Origin: a bacterium
Lineage (GTDB): Bacteria > Krumholzibacteriota > Krumholzibacteriia > LZORAL124-64-63
Assembly: GCA_024231905.1 (NCBI GenBank)
Contig: JAAEQC010000199.1
Coordinates: forward strand, 169,596 to 233,595
Reading direction: 5' to 3'
DNA: 64,000 nt
Shown here: positions 38,521 to 47,376 of the stretch, in pieces
Position numbering within the stretch: position 1 is the first letter of the stretch
Layout: every line of letters begins with the position of its first letter
Position numbers and translations under genes: made by a program
The notes under the pieces: generated by a model
The model's database searches: none
Told to the model about the DNA's origin: nothing
What the model saw: the letters and a program-made list of their open reading frames with translations, nothing else

Positions 38521-40470
38521 TCAACCCAGCTTGGATCGGACCATGTTTTCCACCCCACCGGCGATGACCAGTTCCTGCACCGGTTGGCCCAACGGCGCGA
38601 AGCCGTATTCAGTCCCACGCCAAGTGGCCACCGACCGCTGGAAGTCCAGAGTCAACGGGTCGTCGCTGCTGACCGTCTTGGCGCCGTCCTTCTCCTGGTC
38701 GGCGAAGGCCTTCCGCATGGCGTCGCTCAGCCCCGGACACTCCACGCACACGAAGCCGTTGTTGATGGCGTTCCTGAGGTAGGTCTGGCTGTAGCTGCCG
38801 GCCACGACGCAGCGGATGCCGGCCGCCTGCAAAGCCGTGGCGGCCTGCTCGCGGCTCGACCCCGTGCCGAAGTTGTAGCCGGATACGATCACGTCACCGG
38901 TCCGCACCAGGGCGGGGAATCCCGGGTCGTAGTTCTCCATGACGACCTTGGCCATCATCTCCGGCGTCATGTCGTCGCGGTAGGTGTGGTCTTTGGAGTA
39001 GATGCCGTCGGTGTTGAGGTTGTCCGTCGGCAGGAACAGGGCCCGGCCCGTGTGGGACTCGGGGAATCCATCCAGGATCTCCACCGGCGGGGCGTCGCGC
39101 TTCACGTCGAACTCCTTCAACGCCCGGGCGGGAGTGGCCCCGTCCTTGTCCCAGCCCTCGGGACCGGCGATGTGGCCGGCCACCGCCGACGCGGCCACCA
39201 CCGCGGGGCTGGCCAGGTAGGCCTCGGCCTCGCCGCTGCCCATGCGGCCCTTGAAATTGCGGTTGGTGGCACTGATGCCCACCTCGCCGTCCTCCAGCAG
39301 CCCCACGCCCAGGCCGATGCACGGCCCGCAGCCCGGGGGCAGGGGTCTGGCGCCCGCGTCCAGCAGCTTCTGCCAGGCGCCGGACTTCTCCGCCTGCTCC
39401 TGGATGGGCGCGCTGGCCGCCGACACGTACATCTCCACGTGGCCGGCCACCTTCTTGCCGGCGACGACCTCGGCGGCCTCGGTGAGGTCGTCCAGGCGGG
39501 CGTTGGTGCAGCTCAGCAGATACGCCTTGTGGACCTTCTTCTTCTGCGCCTCCATGTCGGCCAGGGAGGTCGTGACCTGCACCTTGTGCGGACCGGCGAT
39601 GTGCGGCGTGACCGCGCCCAGATCGACGGTGATCTCGGAGGCGTAGACGGCGTCCGCGTCGCTGGCCGGGGGATTCGACGTCCAGGCGGCCAGCTCTTCG
39701 TCGCCGATGCGGTCGTTCACACCACCCAGCGCCAGCCAGTCCTTGCGCTCCTTCATGTATGCCAGGCAAGTGGTGTCGCAGGGGAACCAGCCGGCCAGGG
39801 CGCCCCACTCGGTGGTCATGTTGGCCACCGTCAGGCGCTCTTCCATGGACAGCGAGGCCACGCCGGGGCCCGCGAACTCGAGCACCGCGTTGAGCACTTC
39901 GCCCTGATTGTACATGCCGCACAGGGTGAGGATCATGTCTTTGCCGGAGACGCCGGGGCGCAGCTCGCCCTCCAGGACGACCTTGATCGTCCGCGGCACC
40001 TGCCACCACACGGTGCCCGCGGCCCAGAGGGCGGCGGCGTCCGTGCGCACCACCGGGGTGCCCAAGGCGGCCAGGGCGCCGTAGGTGTTGCTGTGACTGT
40101 CGCTGGCCACGCAGAAGCCGCCGGGCTTCACGTACCCTTCCTCGACCATGACCTGGTGGCCGATGCCCCGTCCGGCCGGGTAGTGCCGGACGCCGTGCTT
40201 GTCGGCGAATTCGGCGATGGACCTGTATTTGGCCAGGTTGGTCTCGCCCTCGTCCTGGATGTTGTGGTCCAGGGTGAAGATGGGCTGCATGGGGTCGTGG
40301 ACCTTGGCTACGCCCAACCCGTTGAACTTGCCCATGACCGCGGACGTGTTGTCGTGCGTCATCACATGGTCGGGCACGAGGGTGACGTAGTCGCCGGCGC
40401 GCACCTCGTGGCCGGCGGGCAGATTCAGGGCGTGGGACTGGACGATTTTCTCGATGACGGTCTGGGCCAT
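38521..40470 (-). CDS. Aconitase-family hydratase, homoaconitase-like (fused subunits)
   Basis: A protein of 649 residues. Aconitase domains 1-3 carry the [4Fe-4S] ligands in LLSCTNARLDDL (~residue 320) and PPGCGPCIGLG (~378-381). The swivelling small-subunit domain is fused at the C-terminus (SGYNFGTGSSREQAATAL). The opening MAQTVIEKIVQSHA and overall length fit homoaconitase/isopropylmalate-isomerase relatives better than AcnA or AcnB. It may therefore serve lysine (alpha-aminoadipate) or leucine-type synthesis. No partner gene for either pathway is in the window. Start at 40470 begins the homologous protein. Confidence 0.85.
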   Translation of the reverse strand: MAQTVIEKIVQSHALNLPAGHEVRAGDYVTLVPDHVMTHDNTSAVMGKFNGLGVAKVHDPMQPIFTLDHNIQDEGETNLAKYRSIAEFADKHGVRHYPAGRGIGHQVMVEEGYVKPGGFCVASDSHSNTYGALAALGTPVVRTDAAALWAAGTVWWQVPRTIKVVLEGELRPGVSGKDMILTLCGMYNQGEVLNAVLEFAGPGVASLSMEERLTVANMTTEWGALAGWFPCDTTCLAYMKERKDWLALGGVNDRIGDEELAAWTSNPPASDADAVYASEITVDLGAVTPHIAGPHKVQVTTSLADMEAQKKKVHKAYLLSCTNARLDDLTEAAEVVAGKKVAGHVEMYVSAASAPIQEQAEKSGAWQKLLDAGARPLPPGCGPCIGLGVGLLEDGEVGISATNRNFKGRMGSGEAEAYLASPAVVAASAVAGHIAGPEGWDKDGATPARALKEFDVKRDAPPVEILDGFPESHTGRALFLPTDNLNTDGIYSKDHTYRDDMTPEMMAKVVMENYDPGFPALVRTGDVIVSGYNFGTGSSREQAATALQAAGIRCVVAGSYSQTYLRNAINNGFVCVECPGLSDAMRKAFADQEKDGAKTVSSDDPLTLDFQRSVATWRGTEYGFAPLGQPVQELVIAGGVENMVRSKLG

Positions 40471-40543
40471 GGCGGCGCCCCCTGGGAAGGGTCGGACGGT
40501 GCTCCCGTGCGGGAGAGGATTCAGCCGCAAATGTAGACAACGA

Positions 40544-40569
40544 CGCCCCGGGGGACAATCCCCGGGGCG
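40544..40569 (-). terminator. Terminator between CBS gene and homoaconitase-like gene
   Basis: A perfect 10-base stem CGCCCCGGGG / CCCCGGGGCG with a 6-base loop, 27 bases downstream of the CBS gene stop on the minus strand. No strong T run is visible. Confidence 0.6.
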
Positions 40570-40595
40570 CCGATTCGTCCGAAATGTTGCCGCGC

Positions 40596-41063
40596 TCAGC
40601 CGAAAGCGTTCCGGCTGCTCGGCCCCGGATAGGCGTCGTTGATGTAGGCTTCGAGGGTGTTGATCTGCACCTTCTGGTCCTTGGCGATCTGCTTGACCAC
40701 GTCGCCAATGGAGACGATGCCCTTGAGCCGGCCTTCGGTCAGGACGGGCACGTGGCGGATCCGCTTCTCGGTCATGAGGGCCATGACCTGCTCCAGTTCC
40801 GTCTCCGGGGTCACGTAGAGGACCTTGTGCGACATGAGTTCCTTGACCGGCGTGTTGTGGGAGCGGCGGCCCTCCACCGTTGTGATGCGCAGGTAGTCGC
40901 GCTCGGTGATGATGCCCACGATGGTCGTTTCCTCGAGGACGAGCATGGCGCCGACGTTGTGCTCCACCATGCGCTCAACCGCCGTGAGCACCGTGTCCTC
41001 GGGTGTCACGCTGTGGATCGGGCACTCGCCCTTGCGGGCGAGCAGTTCGTCGATGGTCTTCAT
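40596..41063 (-). CDS. Tandem CBS-domain protein
   Basis: A protein of 155 residues made of two CBS motifs (VTPEDTVLTAVERMVEHNVG to GIITERDYL; VTPETELEQVMALMTEKRIR to GIVSIGDVVK). Such stand-alone pairs bind adenine nucleotides and act as energy or redox sensors. Good ribosome site (GGAGGCGACC) before the ATG. No effector domain is attached. The 176 bases between this gene and the divergent gene at 41240 must hold both promoters; I could not fix them. Confidence 0.92.
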   Translation of the reverse strand: MKTIDELLARKGECPIHSVTPEDTVLTAVERMVEHNVGAMLVLEETTIVGIITERDYLRITTVEGRRSHNTPVKELMSHKVLYVTPETELEQVMALMTEKRIRHVPVLTEGRLKGIVSIGDVVKQIAKDQKVQINTLEAYINDAYPGPSSRNAFG

Positions 41064-41239
41064 GGGTCGCCTCCGGGGGCTATCCGTGGATCACGGTCAT
41101 GAGAAAATCAGGATTCAAAGTCTCCACAATCTAGAGGCAGAGGCGGTGATCCGCTACGGGGCCGGCCTTGCCCCGCCGCCGGCCCGGATGTAGTTTCGGA
41201 CGGCCCACCACGCCGACCCCCATCCCGGAGGACTGTCCG

Positions 41240-41707
41240 ATGGCCACCTACGAGGACTTCGAGGATCTCCGCGACAACTGTCCCGCCGAGATCAAGGCCG
41301 ACATCGCCATCGACGTGGTTCACGCGGACGCCGCGCGCCTGAACGCAGCCTGGACCGTCACCGCCGACGGCGGCTTCCGCCTCTCCCTGACCCAGCGCGT
41401 GAGCGATTTCTGGGAGCACGAGGTCCGCGAACGCGGCCGCGACGTGCCTGACGACCACTTCGCCATCGAGATCATCGTCGATAGCTACGCCGACCCGGAG
41501 ATGGGCCACACCCTCTACCTGGAACTCCACGCCTACTGCGGCAGCGAGGGCGTGGGCGAACTGTGCTGGGGCGTCTTCGACGACGATCCCCTGGAGCGGA
41601 CGTTCGCCGCGGCCATGGCGACGCAGATCCCGGAGTTGCTGGGCGAGCATACGAACGCCGACGGCGTGACCTGCATTGTCGAGGTGACGGAGGTGGCCGA
41701 GCTCTGA
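41240..41707 (+). CDS. Conserved-looking hypothetical soluble protein
   Basis: A cytoplasmic acidic protein of 155 residues without signal peptide or membrane segment. The start is set by GGAGGA at 41227-41232. It has regular alpha/beta composition (YEDFEDLRDNCPAEIKADIA; FAIEIIVDSYADPEMGHTLY) and strong third-position GC, so it is a real gene. I do not recognise a family. Confidence 0.7.
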   Translation: MATYEDFEDLRDNCPAEIKADIAIDVVHADAARLNAAWTVTADGGFRLSLTQRVSDFWEHEVRERGRDVPDDHFAIEIIVDSYADPEMGHTLYLELHAYCGSEGVGELCWGVFDDDPLERTFAAAMATQIPELLGEHTNADGVTCIVEVTEVAEL

Positions 41708-41769
41708 GATGACACTCTCCGACCACGTGATCTGGGCGCCCGATATATGCGCCCGGTCGGGAGAACACG

Positions 41770-41985
41770 ATGGATCTATCCAAGAAACTCACGGCGGAAT
41801 TCTTCGGGACTTTCTGGCTCGTCCTGGGCGGCTGCGGCAGCGCGGTCCTGGCGGCGGCCTACCCCAATGTGGGCATCGGCCTGCTCGGGGTGTCCCTGGC
41901 CTTCGGTCTGACGGTGCTGACCATGGCCTTCGCCACCGGCCACATCTCCGGCTGCCACCTCAATCCGGAGGTATCCCCGTGTTGA
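41770..41985 (+). pseudogene. Aquaporin (AqpZ-type) N-terminal fragment
   Basis: The 71 codons match the start of an aquaporin: [20 protein letters not shown] (helix 1), then [20 protein letters not shown] and [10 protein letters not shown], where the first NPA box should be. Homology stops at LNPEV, and three codons later the frame ends. The remaining four helices and second NPA are missing. The break coincides with the ribosome site of another gene fragment (41967), which points to recombination rather than a point mutation. Confidence 0.85.
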
Positions 41986-42477
41986 GAATCATGCTGTCGA
42001 TCCTGCTCGTGACCACCGGTGCCCTGCCCGCCCTGGGCGGCGACGAGACCCCACCATCTCCGTCACCGGCACCGCGACCGCGGCGGACGGGTGAAGGAGG
42101 GTTACCACGCCACCACCTGCGTGGGCTTCCGCAGCGCCGACCTGGGTGAGGACCGCTCCTACAGCCGGGTCGGTTTCGATAGCTCGAGTCTGTTCGATTC
42201 CGACAGCGTGGAGATCGACGAGTGGGTCTTCGGCGGACAGATCTTCGGCGACTTCGTGTTGCACGGTGGCCCCATGTTCCTGGCCCTGAGCGCCAAGTAC
42301 CAGCTGACCACCGTCCAGCGGACGCAGCGATCGTCGTTCCATATGCCCCAGGCAGACGCGGCGGGAGAATCATGTCGTACGGGTCGATCTCGTGGATCCC
42401 CGACGGGAAGTGCTCGACGTGCGCCAAATCCACGTCGGCCTCCGACAGGATCACATCATACATACGAACCACCATAT
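41979..42477. pseudogene. Patchwork of gene fragments
   Basis: From 41979 a GTG with GGAGGT upstream begins a signal peptide ([21 protein letters not shown]). One frame over it continues as TISVTGTATAADG, the usual start of a SIMPL/DUF541 domain, then breaks. At ~42095-42320 a different frame reads like an outer-membrane barrel piece (GFRSADLGEDRSYSRVGF; FVLHGGPMFLALSAKYQLTT). On the minus strand 42475 down to ~42370 another coding-like stretch appears (MVVRMYDVILSEADVDLAHV). No complete gene exists here. Either a recombination scar or an assembly join. Confidence 0.55.
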
Positions 42478-43611
42478 CTATGGCGCCACTAACCACCCTC
42501 CCAAACCGTCCCGCTCCAGATCAGCCACCCGAGGCAGTCCCTCGATCCTGATGGGACGGGCCTCCGCCTCCGAGTTGAAGGTCTCCAGAATGGCCCGAAT
42601 TCCCTCGAGATGACGGCCCACGCGGGTCTCCAGCGGGATTCCCTGCTCGTCATAGGGCATGGCCAGCAGGCCCATCCGTTCCGCCCGCAGATACCAGTCG
42701 TCCCGGCCCGTCACCGCCAGGTCCGTGCTGGTGCGTCCCCGCAGATAGCCCTGGACCGGATTGCCGGTCTCCGTCAGGAACGCCCGCGTGCCCGTAGCGT
42801 CCGGCCATTCGCGGTGGCTCAGTCCCCGGAATTCCTCGGGCGAGACTTCGAGACCGTAGTCCAGGCCCTGCAACTGGAGCAGGATGGTCGCCGTCGCCGC
42901 CAGGTCCGCGCCGTTGTTAGAGGCGACGATCGTGTTCACAAGGTCTCGATCCGGGGAGGCCTCGTGCAGATCGAAAGCGATATCCACCTGCTCGCTCCGG
43001 ATCAGTTCCACGATGGCCCAGGCGACCCGCTCGGTCAGCGTACCTGTCCTGGCGCCCGGATACACGCGGTTGAGGTTGCGGGCTTCGTGGCCGCCGCGGA
43101 CGCGGGACGACGCCGGGTGCCGGAACACGAGCGGATCCGGCCGTTGGTGGACGGGGTTGGTGAAGCGGGCCCCGTAGCGGAAGCGCCGGATCCCGCCGGG
43201 CGTGGGTACCTCGATGTGGGAGGGATGACCCTCGCGCGGCCGAGTGTGGGTGGCGGAGCTGGCGTTGGCCCGCGGGACGACAATCACCCGTCCGGCCTGG
43301 ACGTCCAGGTTCTCCACCATCAGGACGGCGGCAACGACCCCGGCTATCTCGTCCGCGTGGGTACCGCTCAGGACCAGCAGGGTGCCGCCCGGTTGCCCGC
43401 CCGTGAACAGGTAGACTTCGGAGTCGCCGGGAGTGTCCGTCAAGCCCGGGTTGTAGTCGCCCAGGCTCCGGATCCCGGTCAAGGCCGGCGAGGGAAAGAC
43501 CGGGTCGGGCGCGTGGTGGGCACGGAATTCCCTTCCCGACAGGAGGGCGACCACGGCGGCCAGAGCCAGCAGTGCGCTGCCCGCGACGAGACGTCCGGGT
43601 CGCGCCGTCAC
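42478..43611 (-). CDS. Membrane-anchored M14-type zinc hydrolase (aspartoacylase/AstE-like), copy A
   Basis: A protein of 377 residues from a GTG start with GAGGTGG upstream. An N-terminal hydrophobic segment (SALLALAAVVALLSG) anchors it outside the cytoplasm. Active-site elements of the carboxypeptidase/aspartoacylase fold are all present: zinc ligands His 85 and Glu 88 in GTHADEIAG, His 216 in FDLHEASPD, substrate-binding Asn 181-Arg 182 in RNLNR, and catalytic Glu 281 in FLTETGNP. The family removes a C-terminal or N-acyl acidic residue. In a polyglutamate locus, trimming of gamma-glutamyl chains is an attractive role. Divergent from the racemase gene. Confidence 0.88.
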   Translation of the reverse strand: MTARPGRLVAGSALLALAAVVALLSGREFRAHHAPDPVFPSPALTGIRSLGDYNPGLTDTPGDSEVYLFTGGQPGGTLLVLSGTHADEIAGVVAAVLMVENLDVQAGRVIVVPRANASSATHTRPREGHPSHIEVPTPGGIRRFRYGARFTNPVHQRPDPLVFRHPASSRVRGGHEARNLNRVYPGARTGTLTERVAWAIVELIRSEQVDIAFDLHEASPDRDLVNTIVASNNGADLAATATILLQLQGLDYGLEVSPEEFRGLSHREWPDATGTRAFLTETGNPVQGYLRGRTSTDLAVTGRDDWYLRAERMGLLAMPYDEQGIPLETRVGRHLEGIRAILETFNSEAEARPIRIEGLPRVADLERDGLGGWLVAP

Positions 43612-43709
43612 CGGACCACCTCGCGAATCTTGACCGGTTGCGCGCCGGCGGGGGGAACGACTATGTTCCCGACCGTCACAATGCTCAAGGATTCTGGAGG
43701 GGCGGTCTC

Positions 43710-44738
43710 ATGGTTTCCATCAGGGTCGGAATCGCGTTTTTTCTCGTTGTCGTGCTGTCGTGCGCACCCGGTTGCGGCTCCGGAACCCGCTCCGGCGAAG
43801 AGGCCGCCCTCGACCGGGTCCGGTCCCTGGACAAGGTGACCATCGCCGTGACCGACTCGGGCCTGGGCGGGCTCTCGGTGGTCGCCGACGCCGTCCGCAA
43901 GCTCGAGGCGGAACGGGCCTACCGCCAGGTGGAGCTCGTCTTCTACAACGCGCTCTTCACGGCCGAAGGCGGGTACAACAGCCTGACCGGCCGGGAGCAG
44001 AAAGTCGAGATCTTCAGCCGCGCCCTCCAGGGCCTGGAGGATCGTTGCGCGCCCGACATCATCCTGGTGGCCTGCAACACCCTGTCGGTGCTGTACCAGG
44101 ACACGGAGTTCGCGCGCACGACCCGGGTGCCCGTCGTCGGTATCGTGGAGGACGGCGTGGAGTTGATCGCGGACCGCTTCGAGGACAACGAGTCCGCCCG
44201 TGTCATCATCTTCGCCACCGAGACAACCGTCGCCGAGGATACCCACCGGGCCACCCTCGTGGAGCGGGGCATCGCCGCGGACAGGGTCGTGACCCAGGCG
44301 TGCCCCCAGCTCGCCTCCTACATCGAGCAGGGGTTCGACGGCATGGAGACCGGATTCCTGGTCGACGCCTACGTCACGGAGGCTCTCGCCGCCGCCGGCC
44401 CGGAACCGGGTCCGCTGTACGTGAGCTTCAACTGCACCCATTACGGCTACTCCCTCGCGGCCTGGCAGGCCGCGTTCGCCGGTCACGACCAGGCGGTCGT
44501 GGAGTTCCTCGATCCCAACCTGAAGATGATCGACGTCCTGCTGCCGCCCGCCCTCCACGGCCGGCACGAAGCGGTCGATATCTCGGTGCGTGCCGTGTCC
44601 ATGGTGGAGATCCCCGCGGAGAGCAGGGACTCGATCGGACGCTACCTGCGGGACATCTCTCCGGAGACCGCGGCGGCCCTCGCCGACTACGAGTTGCAGC
44701 CGGACCTCTTCCCCTGGCGCGACGTCATCGCGGACTAG
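43710..44738 (+). CDS. Exported Asp/Glu racemase-like lipoprotein
   Basis: A protein of 342 residues with the MurI/aspartate-racemase fold and an N-terminal lipoprotein signal (FFLVVVLSC, Cys 18). Catalytic features are intact: VTDSGLGGLSVV (Asp 49, Ser 50), first cysteine Cys 122 in VACNTLSVL, second cysteine Cys 242 in FNCTHYGYS. Glutamate racemases are normally cytoplasmic, so a lipid-anchored one is unusual. CTGGAGG upstream sets the start. It is flanked by two M14-type hydrolases. Likely interconverts D- and L-glutamate released outside the cytoplasm. Its 3' end overlaps the convergent hydrolase by 14 bases. Confidence 0.88.
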   Translation: MVSIRVGIAFFLVVVLSCAPGCGSGTRSGEEAALDRVRSLDKVTIAVTDSGLGGLSVVADAVRKLEAERAYRQVELVFYNALFTAEGGYNSLTGREQKVEIFSRALQGLEDRCAPDIILVACNTLSVLYQDTEFARTTRVPVVGIVEDGVELIADRFEDNESARVIIFATETTVAEDTHRATLVERGIAADRVVTQACPQLASYIEQGFDGMETGFLVDAYVTEALAAAGPEPGPLYVSFNCTHYGYSLAAWQAAFAGHDQAVVEFLDPNLKMIDVLLPPALHGRHEAVDISVRAVSMVEIPAESRDSIGRYLRDISPETAAALADYELQPDLFPWRDVIAD

Positions 44739-45879
44739 TTCCGTCCCGGGCCGGGGCCAGGTAACGGCCCAGGCCGTCCTCCATCAGGGCGGCGGGCTCG
44801 GGCCAGCCCCCCATCAGGATCGCCCGCTCCGGATTCAGCATGTTGAACGCCTCGACGATGGCCCCGATGGCCACCAGATCGCGTGCGATCCGCCGTTCGA
44901 TGGAGATCCCCTCCTCGTCGAACGGCACGTTGATCGCCCCGATGGCCGCGGCCTTGACGTACTGGTCGTCTTGCCCCAGCACGGCGAGCTCGGCGTTCGT
45001 CGGTCCCCTGAGCCGACCCATGGCCGGGTTGGCGGTCTCCAGCAGGATGGGTTGGGTGTCGGTGTGGTCGGTCCACTCCCGGTGGCTGAGGCCGTGGAAG
45101 TTCGGCGGCGAGGGTTCGAGGGAGAACTCCCAGCCGTCCAACTGGAGGCTGATCGTCGCGAACGAGGCGATTTCCTGGCTGACCTCGGACGCCACGATGG
45201 CATTGATCACCGGGTATTCCGGGGAGGACTCGTGGATATCGAAACTCACATCGATGCTCTCGCGCCGGATGAGCTCGGTGATGGCCCAGGCCACCCGTTC
45301 GGTCAGGTTCCCGTCGGCGATGCCCGGGAAGGCGCGATTCAGGTTGCGGATCTCGACACCCGCAAGGGTCGTGCCCGAAATCGGCTGGACGTAGACTTCC
45401 GGATCCGGCCACTGGTGCACGGGATTGGTGAAGCGGGCGCCGAACCGGAACGACCGGGAGCCGCCGGCCGTCTCGATGACGATGTGCTGGGGATGGGCTT
45501 CCTGGGGCTCGTTGTGGGTGGCGGCGCTGGCGTTGGCCCGCGGGATGATGAACACGCGGCCGGCCTCCACGTGGAGCGTCTCAATCATGAGGACGGGGGC
45601 CATGTAGCCCGCGATCTCCGAGGGGTGGGTCCCGCCGAGCACCAGTACCGATCCGCCCGGTGCGGACCCTTCGTATACGTAGACCTCGGTGTCCCCGGCG
45701 GTTCCGGCCAGGTGGGGATTGACCTCGCTCAGGGGGAATGCGCGCGTCAGGCCGTCGGACGGGTAGAGCACCTCGTCCCGGTGCTGGACCTGGAAGCTCC
45801 GCGCCGAGAGCACGACGAGCACGGCGGTGATCAGCAGGGAGATGCCGATGGAAAGCGGGCGGTGTCGGTCGATGGACAT
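44725..45879 (-). CDS. Membrane-anchored M14-type zinc hydrolase (aspartoacylase/AstE-like), copy B
   Basis: A paralogue of the gene at 42478, 384 residues and collinear without gaps in the catalytic region: His 85, Glu 88 (GTHPSEIAG), Asn 181-Arg 182 (RNLNR), His 216 (FDIHESSPE) and Glu 281 (LLETANP) occupy identical positions. N-terminal anchor at residues ~10-27. It lies 8 bases after the 49-residue membrane protein gene, in one operon with the DctM-like permease. The loops between the zinc ligands differ from copy A, so the two may take different chain lengths or stereoisomers. Confidence 0.88.
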   Translation of the reverse strand: MSIDRHRPLSIGISLLITAVLVVLSARSFQVQHRDEVLYPSDGLTRAFPLSEVNPHLAGTAGDTEVYVYEGSAPGGSVLVLGGTHPSEIAGYMAPVLMIETLHVEAGRVFIIPRANASAATHNEPQEAHPQHIVIETAGGSRSFRFGARFTNPVHQWPDPEVYVQPISGTTLAGVEIRNLNRAFPGIADGNLTERVAWAITELIRRESIDVSFDIHESSPEYPVINAIVASEVSQEIASFATISLQLDGWEFSLEPSPPNFHGLSHREWTDHTDTQPILLETANPAMGRLRGPTNAELAVLGQDDQYVKAAAIGAINVPFDEEGISIERRIARDLVAIGAIVEAFNMLNPERAILMGGWPEPAALMEDGLGRYLAPARDGTSPR

Positions 45880-45887
45880 GTTTCTTC

Positions 45888-46037
45888 CTACTTGATCATC
45901 AGGAGCCGCAGCAGCATGGGCACGAGAACGACGACGGCGGTCAATTGCCGGGCGAACTTCTTCTCCGTGAAGACCTCCCAGACCAGGACGACGCAGAACA
46001 ACAGGACGATGGCCTGGTAGATGAGGGTCAGGATCAT
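45888..46037 (-). CDS. 49-residue membrane protein in the DctM operon
   Basis: A small gene with an excellent ribosome site (AGGAGAT, eight bases before the ATG). The product is MILTLIYQAIVLLFCVVLVW, a charged turn (EVFTEKKFARQ), then TAVVVLVPMLLRLLMIK: two hydrophobic helices joined by a short basic loop. It lies 11 bases after the DctM-like gene and 8 bases before hydrolase B. Position suggests a small accessory subunit of the permease, in the place where a TRAP transporter would have DctQ, though it is far shorter. No known family recognised. Confidence 0.8.
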   Translation of the reverse strand: MILTLIYQAIVLLFCVVLVWEVFTEKKFARQLTAVVVLVPMLLRLLMIK

Positions 46038-46048
46038 CGGTGTATCTC

Positions 46049-47326
46049 CTAGCCCGGGATGATCTTGGCGAGCGGATTCGCCAGGATGATCATGCCGATG
46101 GCCCACAAGGCCGTGATCACCGCCGGCACGGCGGTGTGTTTCAGGACGCGGAAGTAATTGGGTTCGCCCACGATCTGGGCGGCGAACATGCCGGCCAGGG
46201 CCGTGGGGGGCATCAGATCGCCCAGGCCGGCGAACAGCGAGAGCGCCGAGCCGACCACGATCTCGTCCTGGCCCAGGAACGACAGCAGGAACGGGACGCC
46301 CAGCACCGACGCCGACCCGTAGGCGGACACGGCGCCGAACAGGGGCATCATCACCGCGACGCCGGCGTACTTCCACAACGACGGCAGGCCGAGGGCGGTC
46401 ACCACCAGCATGCCGCGGATACCCACCAGGGTCATGACCTGGATGAACGTCCCCACGCCGACCAGGATGCCCATCACCGGCAGCGCCTGGCGGATGGAGC
46501 GCCGCGCGGCGCTGAACAGGTTGAAGCGCCGGCCGGTCCGCGTGCCGACCGCCGCCCCGATCAGGAACACGAGCGCGATGCCCAGGTTGGCCGCGAGGAA
46601 GGGCACCAGCCGGATGCCGATCAGGAGCAAGGCCACCAGGACGATGGGCAGGTACAGTCGCCACCCATGGCGCGTCGCGTGGTTCTCGTCCAGATCGCCC
46701 AGGACCGCCTCCATGTCGATGTTCTTGAGGTACCGCCTCGCCAGGCCGAGATTGACGCCGATCGCCAGGGGCATGGTGGCGATGAGCAGTGGGATGTCGA
46801 AACCGGTGAACGGCATGTCGACCCCGCTGCCCATGATCATCGTCGGCAGGCTGATCGGTGGCGCGATCATGCCGTAGATGGCGCTCATGGCGATGATCGC
46901 GGCGACCTTGGGCCGGGGGATGCCGCAGGCGGACAGCACCGGGGCGGCGATGGCTCCGGTCGTCAGTACCGTGGCCGTCGACTGGCCCGTGATCATGCCG
47001 GGAAACATGATGAAGACCGTCAATCCCACCACCAGCAGGGCCGGCCGGGAATGCAGGTGGACCAGCAGGCCGCGGCTGATGCTGCCCAGGGCGCCGGACT
47101 GCTCCAGGGAGGCCATGAAGACCATGGCCGAGGCGATGATGAGGATGGGGTCGATGTAGGTGAAGGCCCCCTCGACCAGGTGCCGCAGGGGCAGGCCTTC
47201 GCCGCCGGCCAGGGCTCCGACCATGGAGGCGGCGATGAGCGACAGCCCGGTCGGTACCTTCAGCAGCATGGCGCAGACCACGAACACGCCCAGCATGATC
47301 AGCAATATCCAGTGGGGCTCGAGCAC
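46049..47326 (-). CDS. DctM-like (TRAP large-subunit type) permease
   Basis: An inner-membrane protein of 425 residues with about twelve helices and the DctM/IT-superfamily pattern (LLKVPTGLSLIAASMVGALA; MITGQSTATVLTTGAIAAPV; APPISLPTMIMGSGVD). GTG start with GGAGAAA upstream. No DctP binding protein or standard DctQ is present, so the transporter is atypical. It is first in an operon with the 49-residue protein and M14 hydrolase B and follows a candidate sigma-54 promoter. Uptake of glutamate or another acidic product of the hydrolases is the natural inference. Confidence 0.85.
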   Translation of the reverse strand: MLEPHWILLIMLGVFVVCAMLLKVPTGLSLIAASMVGALAGGEGLPLRHLVEGAFTYIDPILIIASAMVFMASLEQSGALGSISRGLLVHLHSRPALLVVGLTVFIMFPGMITGQSTATVLTTGAIAAPVLSACGIPRPKVAAIIAMSAIYGMIAPPISLPTMIMGSGVDMPFTGFDIPLLIATMPLAIGVNLGLARRYLKNIDMEAVLGDLDENHATRHGWRLYLPIVLVALLLIGIRLVPFLAANLGIALVFLIGAAVGTRTGRRFNLFSAARRSIRQALPVMGILVGVGTFIQVMTLVGIRGMLVVTALGLPSLWKYAGVAVMMPLFGAVSAYGSASVLGVPFLLSFLGQDEIVVGSALSLFAGLGDLMPPTALAGMFAAQIVGEPNYFRVLKHTAVPAVITALWAIGMIILANPLAKIIPG

Positions 47327-47376
47327 GACGGTTTCTCCGATACGGTGTGGGTCTCCGGCTGCGGACCCTATCGAAT

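Noticed and set aside
44590..46020. A 476-codon plus-strand frame over the hydrolase B gene
   Set aside because: It is a shadow of the minus-strand M14-type gene, whose active-site motifs match its paralogue residue for residue.
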